A DNA stretch of 64,000 bases from Lepidonotus clava (GCA_936440205.1 OW387135.1:36744792-36808791), one strand, 5' to 3'. Counted from the first letter of the stretch, positions 49,594 to 60,796 are shown. Made by a program: numbers and translations. The notes: generated by a model from the sequence alone, not told the origin.

Positions 49594-50954
49594 ATACGGT
49601 GGCCGAGAAATACAAAATCAAATAAATAGCATCGTCTGACCCATTCAACCCTGGCATGTGTCTAAAACCGTCATCACCCATCTGAATATAACTCGTCTCT
49701 CATCAAACAGTATGGCATCTGTCTGAAACTTACCCTCATGTCTCATCTGAATGTACCTCTTGTCATTAAAAAGGTAAGGCTTGTGTATAGATACAAATAG
49801 CGTCATCTCACTAATTCAGCCTGGGCATCTGTCTAAAAGTACCGTCATCTCTCATCTGAATGCAGCTTTTCTCTTATCAGTAGGTCGTCTGTCTAAAACA
49901 TATATGCTCATCTCTGACCTGGGGGAGAGAGTCACGGTGAGGGGGGGTGAGGGTCGGGCATGGAGGAAGTTCCCACGGTACCGGACGAACCGAGGGGGCG
50001 GGGGGCGGGGCGGGGGCGGGGGGTCAGATGGAAGATGATGGTAAGTTTAGACACACGCCCTACCTGTTTGATGAGACATGAGGGTATTTGATGGTAGAAG
50101 AGGGAACATTTTAGACAGACGCCCTACTATTTCATGATAGAAGAGATACATGTAGATGGGTGATGATGAAGTCTTTTAGACAGACGCCCTCCTTTTTTAT
50201 GAGAAGACCCACTTTTAGAGACATGAGTTTTAGACACACGCATTACCTGTTTGATGGCAGATGAGGGTTTTAGACACATGCCCGACTTTTTGATGACAAG
50301 AGGTACATTCAGATGAGACATAAGGGTATGTTTTAGAGACAGCCATACTTTTTTTGATGACAAACGAGGTTATGTTTTAGAGACACGCCATACTTTTTGA
50401 TGACCAATGAAGGTATATTTTAAAGACATGCCATACTTTTTAATCAGAGAGGAGGGTAGGTTTTAGAGACACGCCATACTTTTTGATGAGAGACAACTAC
50501 ATTCAGAGACACCCCACACTTGTGACAGGGATGACAGTATTTTTAGGCACATGCCCTAGCTGAATCAGTGAGACGACGCCATACAAGTTTGATGAGATGA
50601 GCTACATTCAGATGGGGGATGAGCGTATTTCAGAGACATGCCATACTTTTTGATGGGAGAGGAGGGTAGGTTTTAGAGACATACCATACTTTTTGATGTG
50701 AGATGAGGGTAGGTTTTAGAGACATGCTATACTTGTTTATATGAGATGAGGGTAGGTTTTAGAGACATGCCATACTGTTTGATGAGAGACAAGCTACGTT
50801 CAGGGACATGGGGGTAGGTTTTAGAGACACGCCACTCTTTTTGATGACACACGAGGTTATTTTAGAGACACGTCATACTTATTTTAGACACATGCCCCAC
50901 CTGAATTGGTCAAACGACGCTATTTCAGTATTTGTATTTCTAGGCCACCGTATA
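49594..50954. repeat. Large inverted repeat built of about 42-base minisatellite units
   Basis: The left arm (49594-49925) and right arm (about 50040-50954) are inverted copies: ACGGTGGCCGAGAAATAC at the left edge mirrors GTATTTCTAGGCCACCGT at the right. Both are filled with variants of a unit containing TTTTAGAGACACGCCATAC and GATGAGAGATGAGGG. The right arm is expanded, with units near 42 bases. A G-rich spacer (49920-50030) lies between the arms. The open frames 49289-49681 (minus) and 50808-51284 (plus) are mirror images of this repeat (FRHMP...LN...DAI in both), which argues against a gene. Confidence 0.75.
49920..50030 (+). other. G-rich spacer of the inverted repeat
   Basis: GGGGG runs separated by C or GC steps, with strong quadruplex potential, exactly where the loop of the inverted repeat would be. 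Confidence 0.5.
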
Positions 50955-51290
50955 TTTATGGGGCACATGACGGCGGCTGTAGCCGAGTGCTCCGGCCGCT
51001 TCTCAAATGTCAAAGCAAATCTTGGATTTCCCCTGGCAAATTGTGCTGTCACGGGCGGGCGGGGTGACAGAGAGCCTTATCCGGCGGGCAGGGAGCTTGG
51101 ACAGGGAGACCAAGACGGCGGGGGGACCAAAGGCCGAGCGGGGGATTTAAAATCAATTGCCGAAGGGGAAATGCCAATTATCTCCGCCAGGGGGCAGGAT
51201 AATCACGCCAAAGCTGAGACGCCTTCTGTCAGACTAAAAGCGGATGAAGGTTGGTCTTCTGATGTCAAGATGGCCGCTGTTTGAATCTTG
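50955..51290. promoter_or_regulatory. GC-rich enhancer-like island
   Basis: Begins at the edge of the inverted repeat. It holds GGATAATC and CCAATTA homeodomain-type words, TTTAAAATCAATT, GC boxes and a CTCF-like CCGCCAGGGGGCAG at 51184-51197 (one mismatch to the core). The open frame spanning it has no known motif. Confidence 0.3.
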
Positions 51291-51693
51291 GCAAGACGAG
51301 CAGCCCGATGTTGTCTGACATGCCGAGGAAATATGTCTAGTGGTAAGGTCACCATGCAATTAGGTCAATTTCCTGATACTTAAACAACAACCGAAGAGAA
51401 GATCCAGGATTTGGAAAAGCATGGATCCTCATTGAGACTTTAATATTTTGTCATAAGTACACGTACTAGAACTTTTATTAGTAGGCTATTAGTGCATAAA
51501 TTTTAGTTAAGTTTTAGTGTCCAGCAAAATGGGGGATACGGGCCTCCCTCCCTCACTGTCTATATATGTAACGTCATGATTGCGACGTCATTCGTATTGT
51601 AGGCCCTAACTGTTTCATAAAAGATGTTGCATGTGCATAATAAATTGTTTATGCGACAGCTTCCAAAGTCCTATTTCCATATACTACTAATGC
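51291..51693. other. Gene-free stretch
   Basis: AT-rich, no gene or repeat recognised. Confidence 0.45.
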
Positions 51694-51695
51694 TA

Positions 51696-52583
51696 CACTG
51701 AAAACACAAGGTTGTCAAAAGTGGTGCCAAAATCAACAACCCTATGACAACCTTCTGGAAAATTGATGTCAAAATTAACAACCCTATGACAACCTTCTGG
51801 CAATCTTGGTGTCAAAATCAACAACCCTATGACGAACTTCTGACAACTTTGAATGAGATACTGACAACTTTGTGACCACTTTATATGAGATCATGTAGAT
51901 ATCTGTGATGACCTCAGGGTTTTAAGTCAATAGTGCCAAAAAAAACACAGCCATGGGTTGTCAAACAAATCTCCAGGGTTGTTTGATCTACTGGAACAAC
52001 TCAGGGTTGTCACAGGGTATTCAGTAAGGTTAGTAAATTTAACAATGTATTTATGTTTGCTGGGTTCCTATTATGTAATATTACTAGTTATTATGTATGC
52101 CCATTACAATTAGGAGGCCTAAGTTGTATTAGGTATAAGGAGTTATATCGTTTTTGGCACTAATTACTTACAATACTAGGGTTGTCACAGACAGAGGCCA
52201 TGACAACCTAGGGTTGTCGTTTTTGGCACCACTCACTGACAACCCTAGAGTTGTCTGGCAGAACTTTTGAGTCTCATTTTCTTTCCGGACAACCTTGTGA
52301 CAACCTGATTTTCACTTTTGCTTCCCTGACAACCTTTTTGGCCTAAGGTCGTCAGGAGAAAATGACAACCTTTGGGTTGTCATCCAGCCTCAAAATTCAC
52401 AATGACGACCCTCTGACCACCCACAAAGTTGTAACAGGGTTGTCAGAGGGTTGTCACACATCATCAGTGGTCTGAAATGAGCCTTGCGAGAACCCAAAAG
52501 TCACCTATGACTACCCAAAAGTCACCTATGACAACCCTCTGACAACTTTAAACTGCCTTCCTGACGACCTTGTGTTTTCAGTG
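51696..52583 (+). mobile_element. CACTG-ended element copy A, GTTGTC-rich
   Basis: Inverted ends start CACTGAAAACACAAGG on both strands, flanked by TA on each side (51694-51695, 52584-52585). The 888-base interior is made of variants of ACAACCCTATGACAACC and GGGTTGTCA, some in about 46-base tandem units at 51720-51850. There is no coding frame. The ends and two-base duplication fit a non-autonomous EnSpm/CACTA-type element. Confidence 0.72.
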
Positions 52584-52585
52584 TA

Positions 52586-53115
52586 TCCTCTAACCTTTTT
52601 AAGAAAGCTAGATCCGCAACTAAATCGGTATCTTCGGTATCGGTATCTACAATCTTGGAACTGTTATCATGTTTAGAGAGACAAATTGACATTTTTATGG
52701 TATTACTTATATTGGAAACACTACCTTCACAACGTCGTTCATATTCTAGAAATATCTAGGTAACGAGTATACCATTTTCAATGTATGTGGCAATTATCGA
52801 ACACCCATTTCCTTATACTACTCACAGTATATAAACATATTGTCATGCATACAGGAAAATCTATCCATGCGATCTTGTCGCGCAAACAATTGAGCCTGTT
52901 GATGCAATATTGCACGTATAAATATGCAGCTAACTTTATTGCAAACGATCAACCTCTAAAATAGTCTAAACCAACTGAACTATTGTTGGTTGGTATTATT
53001 CGGGGATAAATAGGTATGTCTTTGGGAAGTATGCCTACTAACTATTGCGATAGATAGGCCTATATCAATATTGTTATCTTTAATACGTCTATTGCGATAA
53101 GTACACCATCACACC
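52586..53115. other. Spacer between the two CACTG copies
   Basis: AT-rich DNA of about 530 bases, no gene. Confidence 0.45.
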
Positions 53116-53117
53116 AA

Positions 53118-53754
53118 CACTGAAAACACAAGGTCGTCAGAGAGCCACTGCAAGGTTGTCAAAGGGTTGTCACAGGTCACTTTTGGGCTCTCATAGGTGA
53201 CTTTTGGGTCATCACAGGGCTCATTTCAGGCCATCAATGCTGTGTGACTACCTTGTGACAATCCTTTGACAACTTTCTGGTGGTCAGAGGGTTGTCATTG
53301 TGAATTCTGAGGCTGGATAACAACCCAAAGGTAGTCATTTTCTCCCGACTACTTTGGGCCAAAAAGGTCGTCAGAGAAGCAAAAATGAAGAATGGGTTGT
53401 CATAGGGTTGTCACAGAAGAAAATGAGAAGTCAAAAGTCCTGCCTGACTACCCTAGGGTTGTAGGTGAATGGTGCCTAAAGTGACAGCCCAGGGTTGTCA
53501 TGGCCTCTGTCTATATCAACCCAGTGTTGTAAGTGAATGGTGTCAAAACCATACAACTCATAGGCCTCCTATGTGTAATGGCCACACCTAATAACTAGTA
53601 ATAACATAATAGGATGCCATTATAATGACTGTGATATCTACAACATGAAAATATTCATAAATAAGATTTTTTGTCTAACAGACACAGACACAGCCTGTGA
53701 CAACCTTGGGTTGTCGTTTTTGGCACCACTTTTGACAACTCTGTGTTTTCAGTG
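53118..53754 (-). mobile_element. CACTG-ended element copy B, opposite orientation
   Basis: Same ends as copy A, flanked by AA on each side (53116-53117, 53755-53756). Its left part matches the right part of copy A read on the other strand (GGTGACTTTTGGG words then GGCTCATTTCAG), so it lies in reverse orientation and is shorter (637 bases). Different dinucleotide duplications show independent insertions. Confidence 0.72.
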
Positions 53755-53756
53755 AA

Positions 53757-55126
53757 GAGGGAATCGAATTCGTTACCTGTTACTCCCTACATTTTGCCGT
53801 TATGATCTTGACTTTACTATGACCTCAAAAGTCTGTACTCTTCTGATGAAATTAATGATAACTATTATGTTTAATTCATCTATATAGGGGAATGCGGTTT
53901 CGTTTTGTCGGGTCACTGTCCTACCTCAGAGAACCTAAGGCCAGTCAATAAGTATATAGCAGGTTTTAATTGTAGGCCTATCAAGATTGGATTATTCCCC
54001 TATATTGGCGATGATGTAACTTGATCGTAGGAAATAAGGTAATATATAATATATTCAATGTATCATTTTGCTAATTGCATACGGAAACAATTAAGCCATA
54101 TACCGGTTTCAAAAATGGAATCTTACCGTTTCTTGACATTGATTATTCTATTCAACATCCTAATATAATAATAAACTTGAGGGCGTATATCATTTCAAGC
54201 CATATCGTCTTTCTATATCAAACATCAAATTAGACATAAGTAGATCATGGTCCCCACTTCAGTTAATTCGTTGCAACATCATTAGGGTGACAAGTATCTT
54301 TCAATGGCAATTTAATGACGTTTATCCAATATGTTAAGAGAGAATGGGTATCTTGCACTGCATCTATATGGCGTTGATGAAAGGCGTTATTTCATAATAC
54401 TCCATAAGAAATCAAAACTTATTGAAGGTATAGATAAGCTTGGATTTCCCATGGAACTTATAACATCATGTCTCGTCATTTGTAATGGTTATCGCTGCGA
54501 AACAATCTTATGACTGATGGCTCGCCTTTGCAATGTGTAAGCCAGAAAAACGGTTTGTCCAGCATGTATCGAGAAGGTTGGTCTTATAGTTATACTTGCA
54601 CATAGATAAAGCATAACGATGATATAACACTAACGCATATAATAAGAAACATGTGAGAGGAGAGCCGTGAGGCAAATTAATGTTGGTCCTGGTGGGCTAA
54701 TGACATTGTGAATGACATACTGTGTGGATCATTTCATATGTTATGTCTCCCTAGCAAATCCTTGTGGCTTTCCCTTAGAATATTTCCCTAAGTTCAGTTT
54801 ATGTGACTTCTTGGTGTTAAAATCATAGTAAGGATCTTTGTTATGATATGAAACTAATTGTTACATTTCCATTCTAACTTTCTATTGTCTAGTCATAAAC
54901 TAAACTTGGCAAATTTACGATAAGACTCTCCCGCACAGGCAAAAGGAAATAGAACAAAATACATCACCAAAACACTGTTTCTGAATAAATCTTGAGTTGA
55001 ATGGATTATGCAATCAACGATAATTATAGTGTCGTCTAATTCATATGGGCGAGGCAATTATATATATTTATACAATTCTGCAGGGTTGACAATTTAAAGC
55101 TTAATGATACACACAGAAAAATACTT
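53757..55126. other. AT-rich gene-free stretch
   Basis: No gene, RNA gene or repeat that I can support. Confidence 0.45.
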
Positions 55127-55360
55127 CACTGCACGAAAAAAGACCTTTAAGTTTCTGTAAATAAAGCCATTGATGTGTGCTAAAGGTAATGGAAAGGTCA
55201 TCTTTACAAGACCTTTCCAAAACTTTTTTAGGTGACCCTTGAAAATTCATCAAAGATCTTGCAAATGTATTGGAAAGGTGACATATCCTATGCCTTTAAA
55301 GAACCTCAATGGCTCCATTTACAAAATTAACAGTCATTAAAGGTATAATTTTGCACAGTG
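55127..55360. mobile_element. Small CACTG-ended element
   Basis: CACTGCACGAAAAAAGACC at the left and, on the other strand, CACTGTGCAAAATTATACC at the right bound 234 bases with repeated AAAGGTCA/GACCTTT words. Flanking dinucleotides (TT, AA) do not match, so insertion evidence is weaker than for the other CACTG copies. Confidence 0.45.
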
Positions 55361-55732
55361 AATTCATTGCACTCGATCTAACTTCATTTTGGGAAGAAAC
55401 ATCGAGGCAATTGTAATAATAATCAGATAATGGTAAACAACATTTATTATTTGAATTAGGGTAGAACTTTAAAGAATTTCAAAGACATTCCATCTGATAA
55501 TCGTCATTTGCAATTGTTCTGTAGCTACGTAGGCCTAAGTTTGTTCAAACTCATGTCTTCTATGATTTGATCAGCTATTTCACCTTGAAATGCACCTAAA
55601 ATTTTGTATACAAAGCACGAATTAAGTACTTTTCTGTGCTACGTAATGTGGCGTATGTATTTGGTCTTTATGGTTAAAGCAAAACTTCCTTAACATCATA
55701 CGTTTCTGGTCAAGCAGTTTGAAAAAGTATGT
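55361..55732. other. Gene-free stretch beside the tRNA gene
   Basis: AT-rich. It includes the AAAAA run at 55722-55726, which on the minus strand is a TTTTT Pol III terminator for the tRNA. Confidence 0.5.
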
Positions 55733-55805
55733 AGCCTCCAGTGAGGATTGAACTCACGACCCCTGGTTTACAAGACCAGTGCTCTAGCCACTGAGCTATA
55801 GAGGC
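55733..55805 (-). tRNA. tRNA-Thr (anticodon TGT)
   Basis: The 73-base cloverleaf is complete: a seven-pair acceptor stem (GCCTCTA with TGGAGGC, one G-U), a four-pair D stem in TAGCTCAGTGGCTAGAGC, a perfect anticodon arm CTGGT-CTTGTAA-ACCAG presenting TGT, and a perfect T arm GTGAG-TTCAATC-CTCAC. A and B boxes are intact and a T5 terminator lies a few bases downstream. No intron and no encoded CCA, as expected for a nuclear eukaryotic tRNA gene. It is the one convincing host gene in the window. Confidence 0.93.
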
Positions 55806-56001
55806 GGACGGTCAATGACCTTCCGAACCCTAGTTTTGACCTAAACAGCTGTGATCATCAGCGGCGGACCCAGGGGGGAGGGGACGGGCCTTGCCCCCCC
55901 CCCCCCCACCCCAACCCCCTCCCCCTGATCATTGTAAAGGTGCACTGAGGCGGAGGCCACATGATGCATCGGCCCACATACATGTGGGTTATGAGAGCAT
56001 A
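55806..56001. other. Short spacer with poly-C tract
   Basis: Contains a C run of fourteen near 55895-55908 and C-rich DNA between the tRNA gene and the palindrome. Confidence 0.5.
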
Positions 56002-56129
56002 AGTAGTAAACCCCAAGGTCGAGTTCAACTCGTGGCGCGAAATGCGCAGGGTTTATCGGCTCTAGCTAGGGCTCATTTATGCGCGCATTTCGCGCCAACG
56101 AGTTGAACTCGACCTTGGGGTTTACTACT
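56002..56129. repeat. 128-base near-perfect palindrome, possible Polinton tip
   Basis: AGTAGTAAACCCCAAGGTCG at the left mirrors CGACCTTGGGGTTTACTACT at the right; the arms are about 46 bases and differ by one base, around a loop of about 35. Polinton termini begin with AG, so this may be the outer tip of the element to the right, or a separate foldback insertion. The other Polinton end is outside the window, so this cannot be settled here. Confidence 0.6.
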
Positions 56130-57879
56130 CACGGCTAAGGAAAAATTATTTTAATCTAGGGCATAGCCTTATTTACTAAATATCATATAAGTTTATTTCA
56201 ATATCGAAAATAAATTGAAATATACTATATTAATTTATAAATCTTCTAAATCAATAAATTTGTTAACCCTGCTTGTATAGCCTCTCATGTTGACGAGAAA
56301 ACGTCATCGCTTTTCGTGTAGTCTTAATCTCGTTAAGATTTGCTTGTATTTACTAAATCGTTAAAATTTGCTTGTATTTACTAAATATCTAATCGTTAAG
56401 ATTTGCTTGTATTTACTAAATATCATATAAGTTTATTTCAATATCGAAATTAAACGTATATTAAAAATGGTGTTTCTATATAATAACAAAAAACATAAAT
56501 CATAAATTGTGGTTATGTTCATATTTAATTCATTTTTGTACATTCACATCTCCTTGGTTTACATCTCCTTGGATTTTCACAAGTATTGATTGCATCTCCT
56601 TGGATTTCATAAGTACTTAATTTCATTTTTGTACATTCACATCTCGTTGGATTTTCACAAGTATTGCATCTCCTTGGATTTCATCACAAGTATCACATCT
56701 CCATGGATTTCATAAGTACAATACATGTTGTAAGTACAATACATGTTGTAAGTTCTTTTGTATTACAAACATAACCTTTTTGTTGTAATAACCTTTTTTA
56801 TTAAAAAGCGCATCTACCTTTAAGTAAATTATAGAAACTTTACAGGTTTATTTATTCAATTTAATTATTTTATAAATGTTATAGGTTTATAAATGTTATA
56901 GGTAACTCGGCTTGAATCTACTTACATTCTAACAGTTTTAATATTTCAACATCAATAACAAATCAACATCAGTAACGAACCACTCTTAACAGTTTTTAAT
57001 ATTTTAACATCAGTAATCACTCTTAGCAGTTTTTATTTCATCATTTAATATTCCAACATCAGTAACCAAACTTAATGTGACCTTATTTATACTCAGTAGA
57101 TTTAAATGTACTTAACCAAAGACTATAATGGCATTTGTTTCAAGGCTTCATCCTTCAAACAATTAAGTCCTTATTAGTTCAGTTTAAGTAACCATACATC
57201 TGTAGTCGCCAAAACTTGAGCTCAAGGCAATCGCGCTGGAAGGCACTTCTGCTAACCATCGTAATAACCTTTAAGCGAACTTCATTCACGGCGAGCCAAG
57301 GTCCAGTCACTTCTCGTAGCAACCCCAGGACCACCAGTCAAGGTTACTTCTTTCATCTACTGGTGAGCCAAGGTCCAGTCACTTCTCATAGCAACCCCAG
57401 GACCACCAGTCAAGGTACCACCAGTCAAGGTTACTTCTTTCATCTACTGATCAGTCCAGTTGTAAGCTTATGGCAACCGCGCTGGAAGACTTCTTTCCAT
57501 CGTGATAACCTTTACATACAACTTCATTAGTCACACAGTTTAGGTTACACTTTAGTCAACTATCACAGGTTGACTACACAAATTTAAAATTATAATACAT
57601 GTTAAAATTTTAAAAGGTTGAAGACAAACAATTTTTAAATAATATAAAAATTTAAAACTTAAATCAAATAATAATATTAAAAACATTTCTTAAATTCAAG
57701 CCGAGCATACTTATAACAAATTATTATTTTATTATAACAAAATAAATTACTAATACTAATATTAACCTGTAAACTTTCTTTTATTTACATTTGAATATAT
57801 AAAGCTTGTCTTTAGCAAATTTATATAAATTCTTGTAACCTTAGCTAGTTTTTAAACATAAAAATATTTGCATACATGT
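56130..57879. repeat. AT-rich region of short tandem repeats, probable Polinton terminal region
   Basis: Several minisatellites follow one another: GCTTGTATTTACTAAAT (three copies, 56340-56430), CATCTCCTTGGATTTCA (several, 56550-56720), and an AGCCAAGGTCCAGTCACTTC unit (57295-57440). Long terminal repeats of Polintons often hold such arrays. No gene is recognised, and the short frame at 57216-57530 is repeat-derived. Confidence 0.5.
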
Positions 57880-58212
57880 TCAAACGGTAGAAATATTTGT
57901 ATCTAATTTGTTTGACATATATTTCCTTGCAGTCGGTTTATCTAATAGAGGTTGAATAAGTTTTTTATTTTCACACCTTAAAAATAATTTTTCAATTATT
58001 TTACCCTTCATTTTTTGTGACAGCATCATACAATCCAAAAATACATATTCAGGTTGCAATATTGGTTTCTTTAACTCTAAACCTATAACAATCAAACTAA
58101 CTACTAGTGTTAAAGTTAACCCTCCAAAACCAAGCTTTGTTGGAGTAGGTTTTAAATCCATTTTGGATAAAGCTTCCATTTCAATACATATATATATATA
58201 TATATAATGCAA
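57880..58212 (-). CDS. Small membrane protein of the Polinton fossil
   Basis: About 110 residues with one hydrophobic segment (GGLTLTLVVSLIVIGLEL) and a basic C-terminal part. It is the last gene before the repeat-rich end. I do not recognise the family. The first codons overlap a TA repeat (58190-58206), so a later Met (MEALSK or MDLKPT) may be the true start. Confidence 0.45.
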   Translation of the reverse strand: MHYIYIYICIEMEALSKMDLKPTPTKLGFGGLTLTLVVSLIVIGLELKKPILQPEYVFLDCMMLSQKMKGKIIEKLFLRCENKKLIQPLLDKPTARKYMSNKLDTNISTV

Positions 58213-58255
58213 TAAATCATTAATCTTAATAAAATTTATAACCTTATGTATTGCC

Positions 58256-58804
58256 TCATAATGAGACTACTATTTTTTTCAACACTTTCTGCATATGTTT
58301 AGAACATAAATAACCAGCTTTACATTGATTTTTTCCTTCTACTTTTTTTCTTTGCAGCCTTTTTACAAAACGCTTTACAAGTAAATCATTTTTTAATCTA
58401 TTATCAGAAAATTTTTTAAGTATTTCTTTTAAAGTTTTTCCCTTACTTTTATGAAAAACATAATATACAGTATATTCACCACAGACCTTAGATAATATAG
58501 ATTGCAAAGCCTGTGTATTATACCTATACGTTTTATTTATTTGCTTAATAAACATTCTAAAATATCTTTTTAAAGGTTTTAACCCATATGAATCAAAGTA
58601 TTCTGGTAAGGCTTTGCGTGACTTTAAGAAAAATGCTACCCAATGTTCACCAGCTTTATAATCTTCATCAGTATTAACAATATATGCTGCAGGATATTTG
58701 ATACCTTTTAAACATGGTAATCGATTTGATGAATACACACCTTTAAAAATACTGGAAGTTACACAATTACTTTTCAAAATATTTTCAATTTCATATCCGT
58801 ACAT
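58256..58804 (-). CDS. Adenain-like cysteine protease (PRO) of the Polinton fossil
   Basis: 182 residues, near the length of adenovirus protease. The catalytic set is visible: H54 in GEHWVAFF, D71 in YFDSYG, Q101 in QSIL and C108 in SKVCGEY. In this family it trims capsid and core proteins during particle maturation. It follows the capsid gene closely, as in many Polintons. The frame looks whole. Confidence 0.85.
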   Translation of the reverse strand: MYGYEIENILKSNCVTSSIFKGVYSSNRLPCLKGIKYPAAYIVNTDEDYKAGEHWVAFFLKSRKALPEYFDSYGLKPLKRYFRMFIKQINKTYRYNTQALQSILSKVCGEYTVYYVFHKSKGKTLKEILKKFSDNRLKNDLLVKRFVKRLQRKKVEGKNQCKAGYLCSKHMQKVLKKIVVSL

Positions 58805-58811
58805 TTTTACA

Positions 58812-60175
58812 TTAAAGTAAACTTGAAATTACTTCAGGCTGATTTGCAGGACCTAAAGCAAGCATGCTATCATATTCATTATAAAATATCATAACTATTC
58901 CATGAGCAACAGGATTTTTTAATGTTGCAATTACATTAATTGTACCACTTTCAGTCAACTCAAAACTATTTGCATTTGGTGCGGTTTTAGATAAATCAAA
59001 ACAAAACAAAGTATTACCATTCTTAAATTCATCTGGCGTTATACTCACAGGGTTATTTGAAAATAATCTCCCTGTTGCATACATCATTGCTGTGTATGCT
59101 TCATGGAAATTATCTTCATCGAAATCTAATTTTGACATTTCACAAAAAGGTGAAATATCTTTCCCCCTTTGCAAAACAATATCTGTAACCCCAAAATTTT
59201 GAAAATTAAATGGATTGTGAGTTAAACTCCCATCCCATGCACGTGAATCAACTAATCCCACAATTATTCTTTTAGGAAGTTCACCATTTGAAATCATTCT
59301 ATTTTCTTGCAATATCGATCTATTTGGACCTTGAGTTGAATACTTTAACTCAACTCTTCTAAATGGAAATTTCATAAGTTTATTTTTTTCTCGTGCCATA
59401 TCTAATTCATTTAAAAAACATCATCTAAAGTAACTCTTTTAACAAATAAAACAGCATCTTCTATTTCTATTTTATATTGCCTTGTAGCGCTTTGTGCCAT
59501 TAATGCAAAATTTTCCTCATTTCTAATCAATCTTATTTTCATATCTACATCACCTGGAAATTTTTTAGGTTGATTAAAAAGATCATTATGAATTTTGCAA
59601 ATAAGTTGAAAACTTTTACCATATTGTGTTGTAAGAAATCTTTTCTTTGCACCAGTATTATGAGTATCATCAAAATCTTCAACTTCATTAAAATCTTTAT
59701 CATCTAAAAAAAACCCAGAAAGTTCTCCAAAAGATTCAAGAACAGAACGTTTATAACCTAAAAGATATTCTATATAAGCCTTGTATGCATAATGAGTATC
59801 ACTACTAGTTATTAACTTATTACTTATATAAATTTCCACATCTTTAAATAAGGCTCCAGACAAATAATTAACAGGAAATACTTTTGATGGATTTGGAATT
59901 TCACCTGCATGAGCTCCTTGTGCTGGAGGTCTTGCAGGTGCAGTTCCATCTGGTTTTAGTATTTTTAAAGTAAGATGTAAAAATGTTTGAGACAAGTCTA
60001 TAAAATCAGCTTTATTTGATTTAAATGCAAACTCTAAAGGGCCACCTTGACTTACATTACTAATTGAATATAATTTTGAATAAAAACTTGTTCTAGATGT
60101 TGCATCTGTTGGTGGAATATTAAAATAATCATAACTTGAATCAACACACAGACAAGAATCTTTATGCATAGCCAT
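58812..60175 (-). pseudogene. Major capsid protein region of the Polinton fossil
   Basis: The region encodes a protein like the double jelly-roll hexon of Polintons and adintoviruses. Family features include DLSQTFLHL, VNYLSGALFKDVEIYISN, YKAYIEYLLGY, DVDMKIRLIRN, KRIIVGLVD, NPFNFQNF and a C-terminal VMIFYNEYDSML. Total length is about that of the family (roughly 450 residues), but the gene is broken. Confidence 0.8.
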
Positions 60176-60253
60176 TTTTTAAATTATACATTAAATTATC
60201 AAACTAGTTTTAGATCTTATCTTAAGAAGATTTAGATCTTATCTTAAGAAGAT

Positions 60254-60796
60254 TTAGCTAAATATATCTTCTTCTTCAGAATCATAAGTTACTCTCCTCT
60301 TTTTTCTTTTATTTTCTTTAAAACTAGACTGATTTTTTCTTTTTTGTTTATTTGATATTTTTTCCTTTATTTTGTCAGAAATATAGTCCACAGAATCTTT
60401 TGTTAATTCTTCCAACTGTTTCTTTGCCTCTTTTTTCAAAACTTCTTTAGCACTTTGACCCTGAATAATTTTCTTAACAGCAGTCATTCCAGCTTTTTTC
60501 CCTCTCTTAATAATTTCACGCTTAGCTGTTTTGGCAACATTCTTTAAAGCTGGCTTTGCCATTCTTAAAGCTGGTTTAATTAATTTAGCTGCAGGTTTAG
60601 CTAAACGCAAAACTGACTTCGCTATTGCTGAAAAAATACTTCCTATACCATATCCTTTTTGATTCTGAACTCCAATAAATGGAGGAATAAAAGAATATCC
60701 TCCATATCCATAACCCTCTTGTAAAAATCGAGAATTATTTTCATCAAAAAAATGCTTATAGTCACAAGCATGATTTTCTCCACAATATTTTTGCAT
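60254..60796 (-). CDS. Basic structural-region protein of the Polinton fossil (pVI/pX-like)
   Basis: 180 residues, very lysine-rich. It has a Tyr/Gly segment (GYGYGGYSF), an amphipathic helix (IFSAIAKSVLRLAKPAAKL), repeated KPAL words and a lysine-rich nuclear-type C-terminus. Composition and position beside the capsid gene recall adenovirus core or membrane-lytic proteins, as seen in adintoviruses. Function is inferred only. Confidence 0.55.
   Translation of the reverse strand: MQKYCGENHACDYKHFFDENNSRFLQEGYGYGGYSFIPPFIGVQNQKGYGIGSIFSAIAKSVLRLAKPAAKLIKPALRMAKPALKNVAKTAKREIIKRGKKAGMTAVKKIIQGQSAKEVLKKEAKKQLEELTKDSVDYISDKIKEKISNKQKRKNQSSFKENKRKKRRVTYDSEEEDIFS

Noticed and set aside
49289-51284. 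Open frames of 130 and 158 residues with similar motifs on opposite strands
   Set aside because: They mirror each other because they span the arms of the inverted minisatellite repeat; the shared residues come from the repeat.
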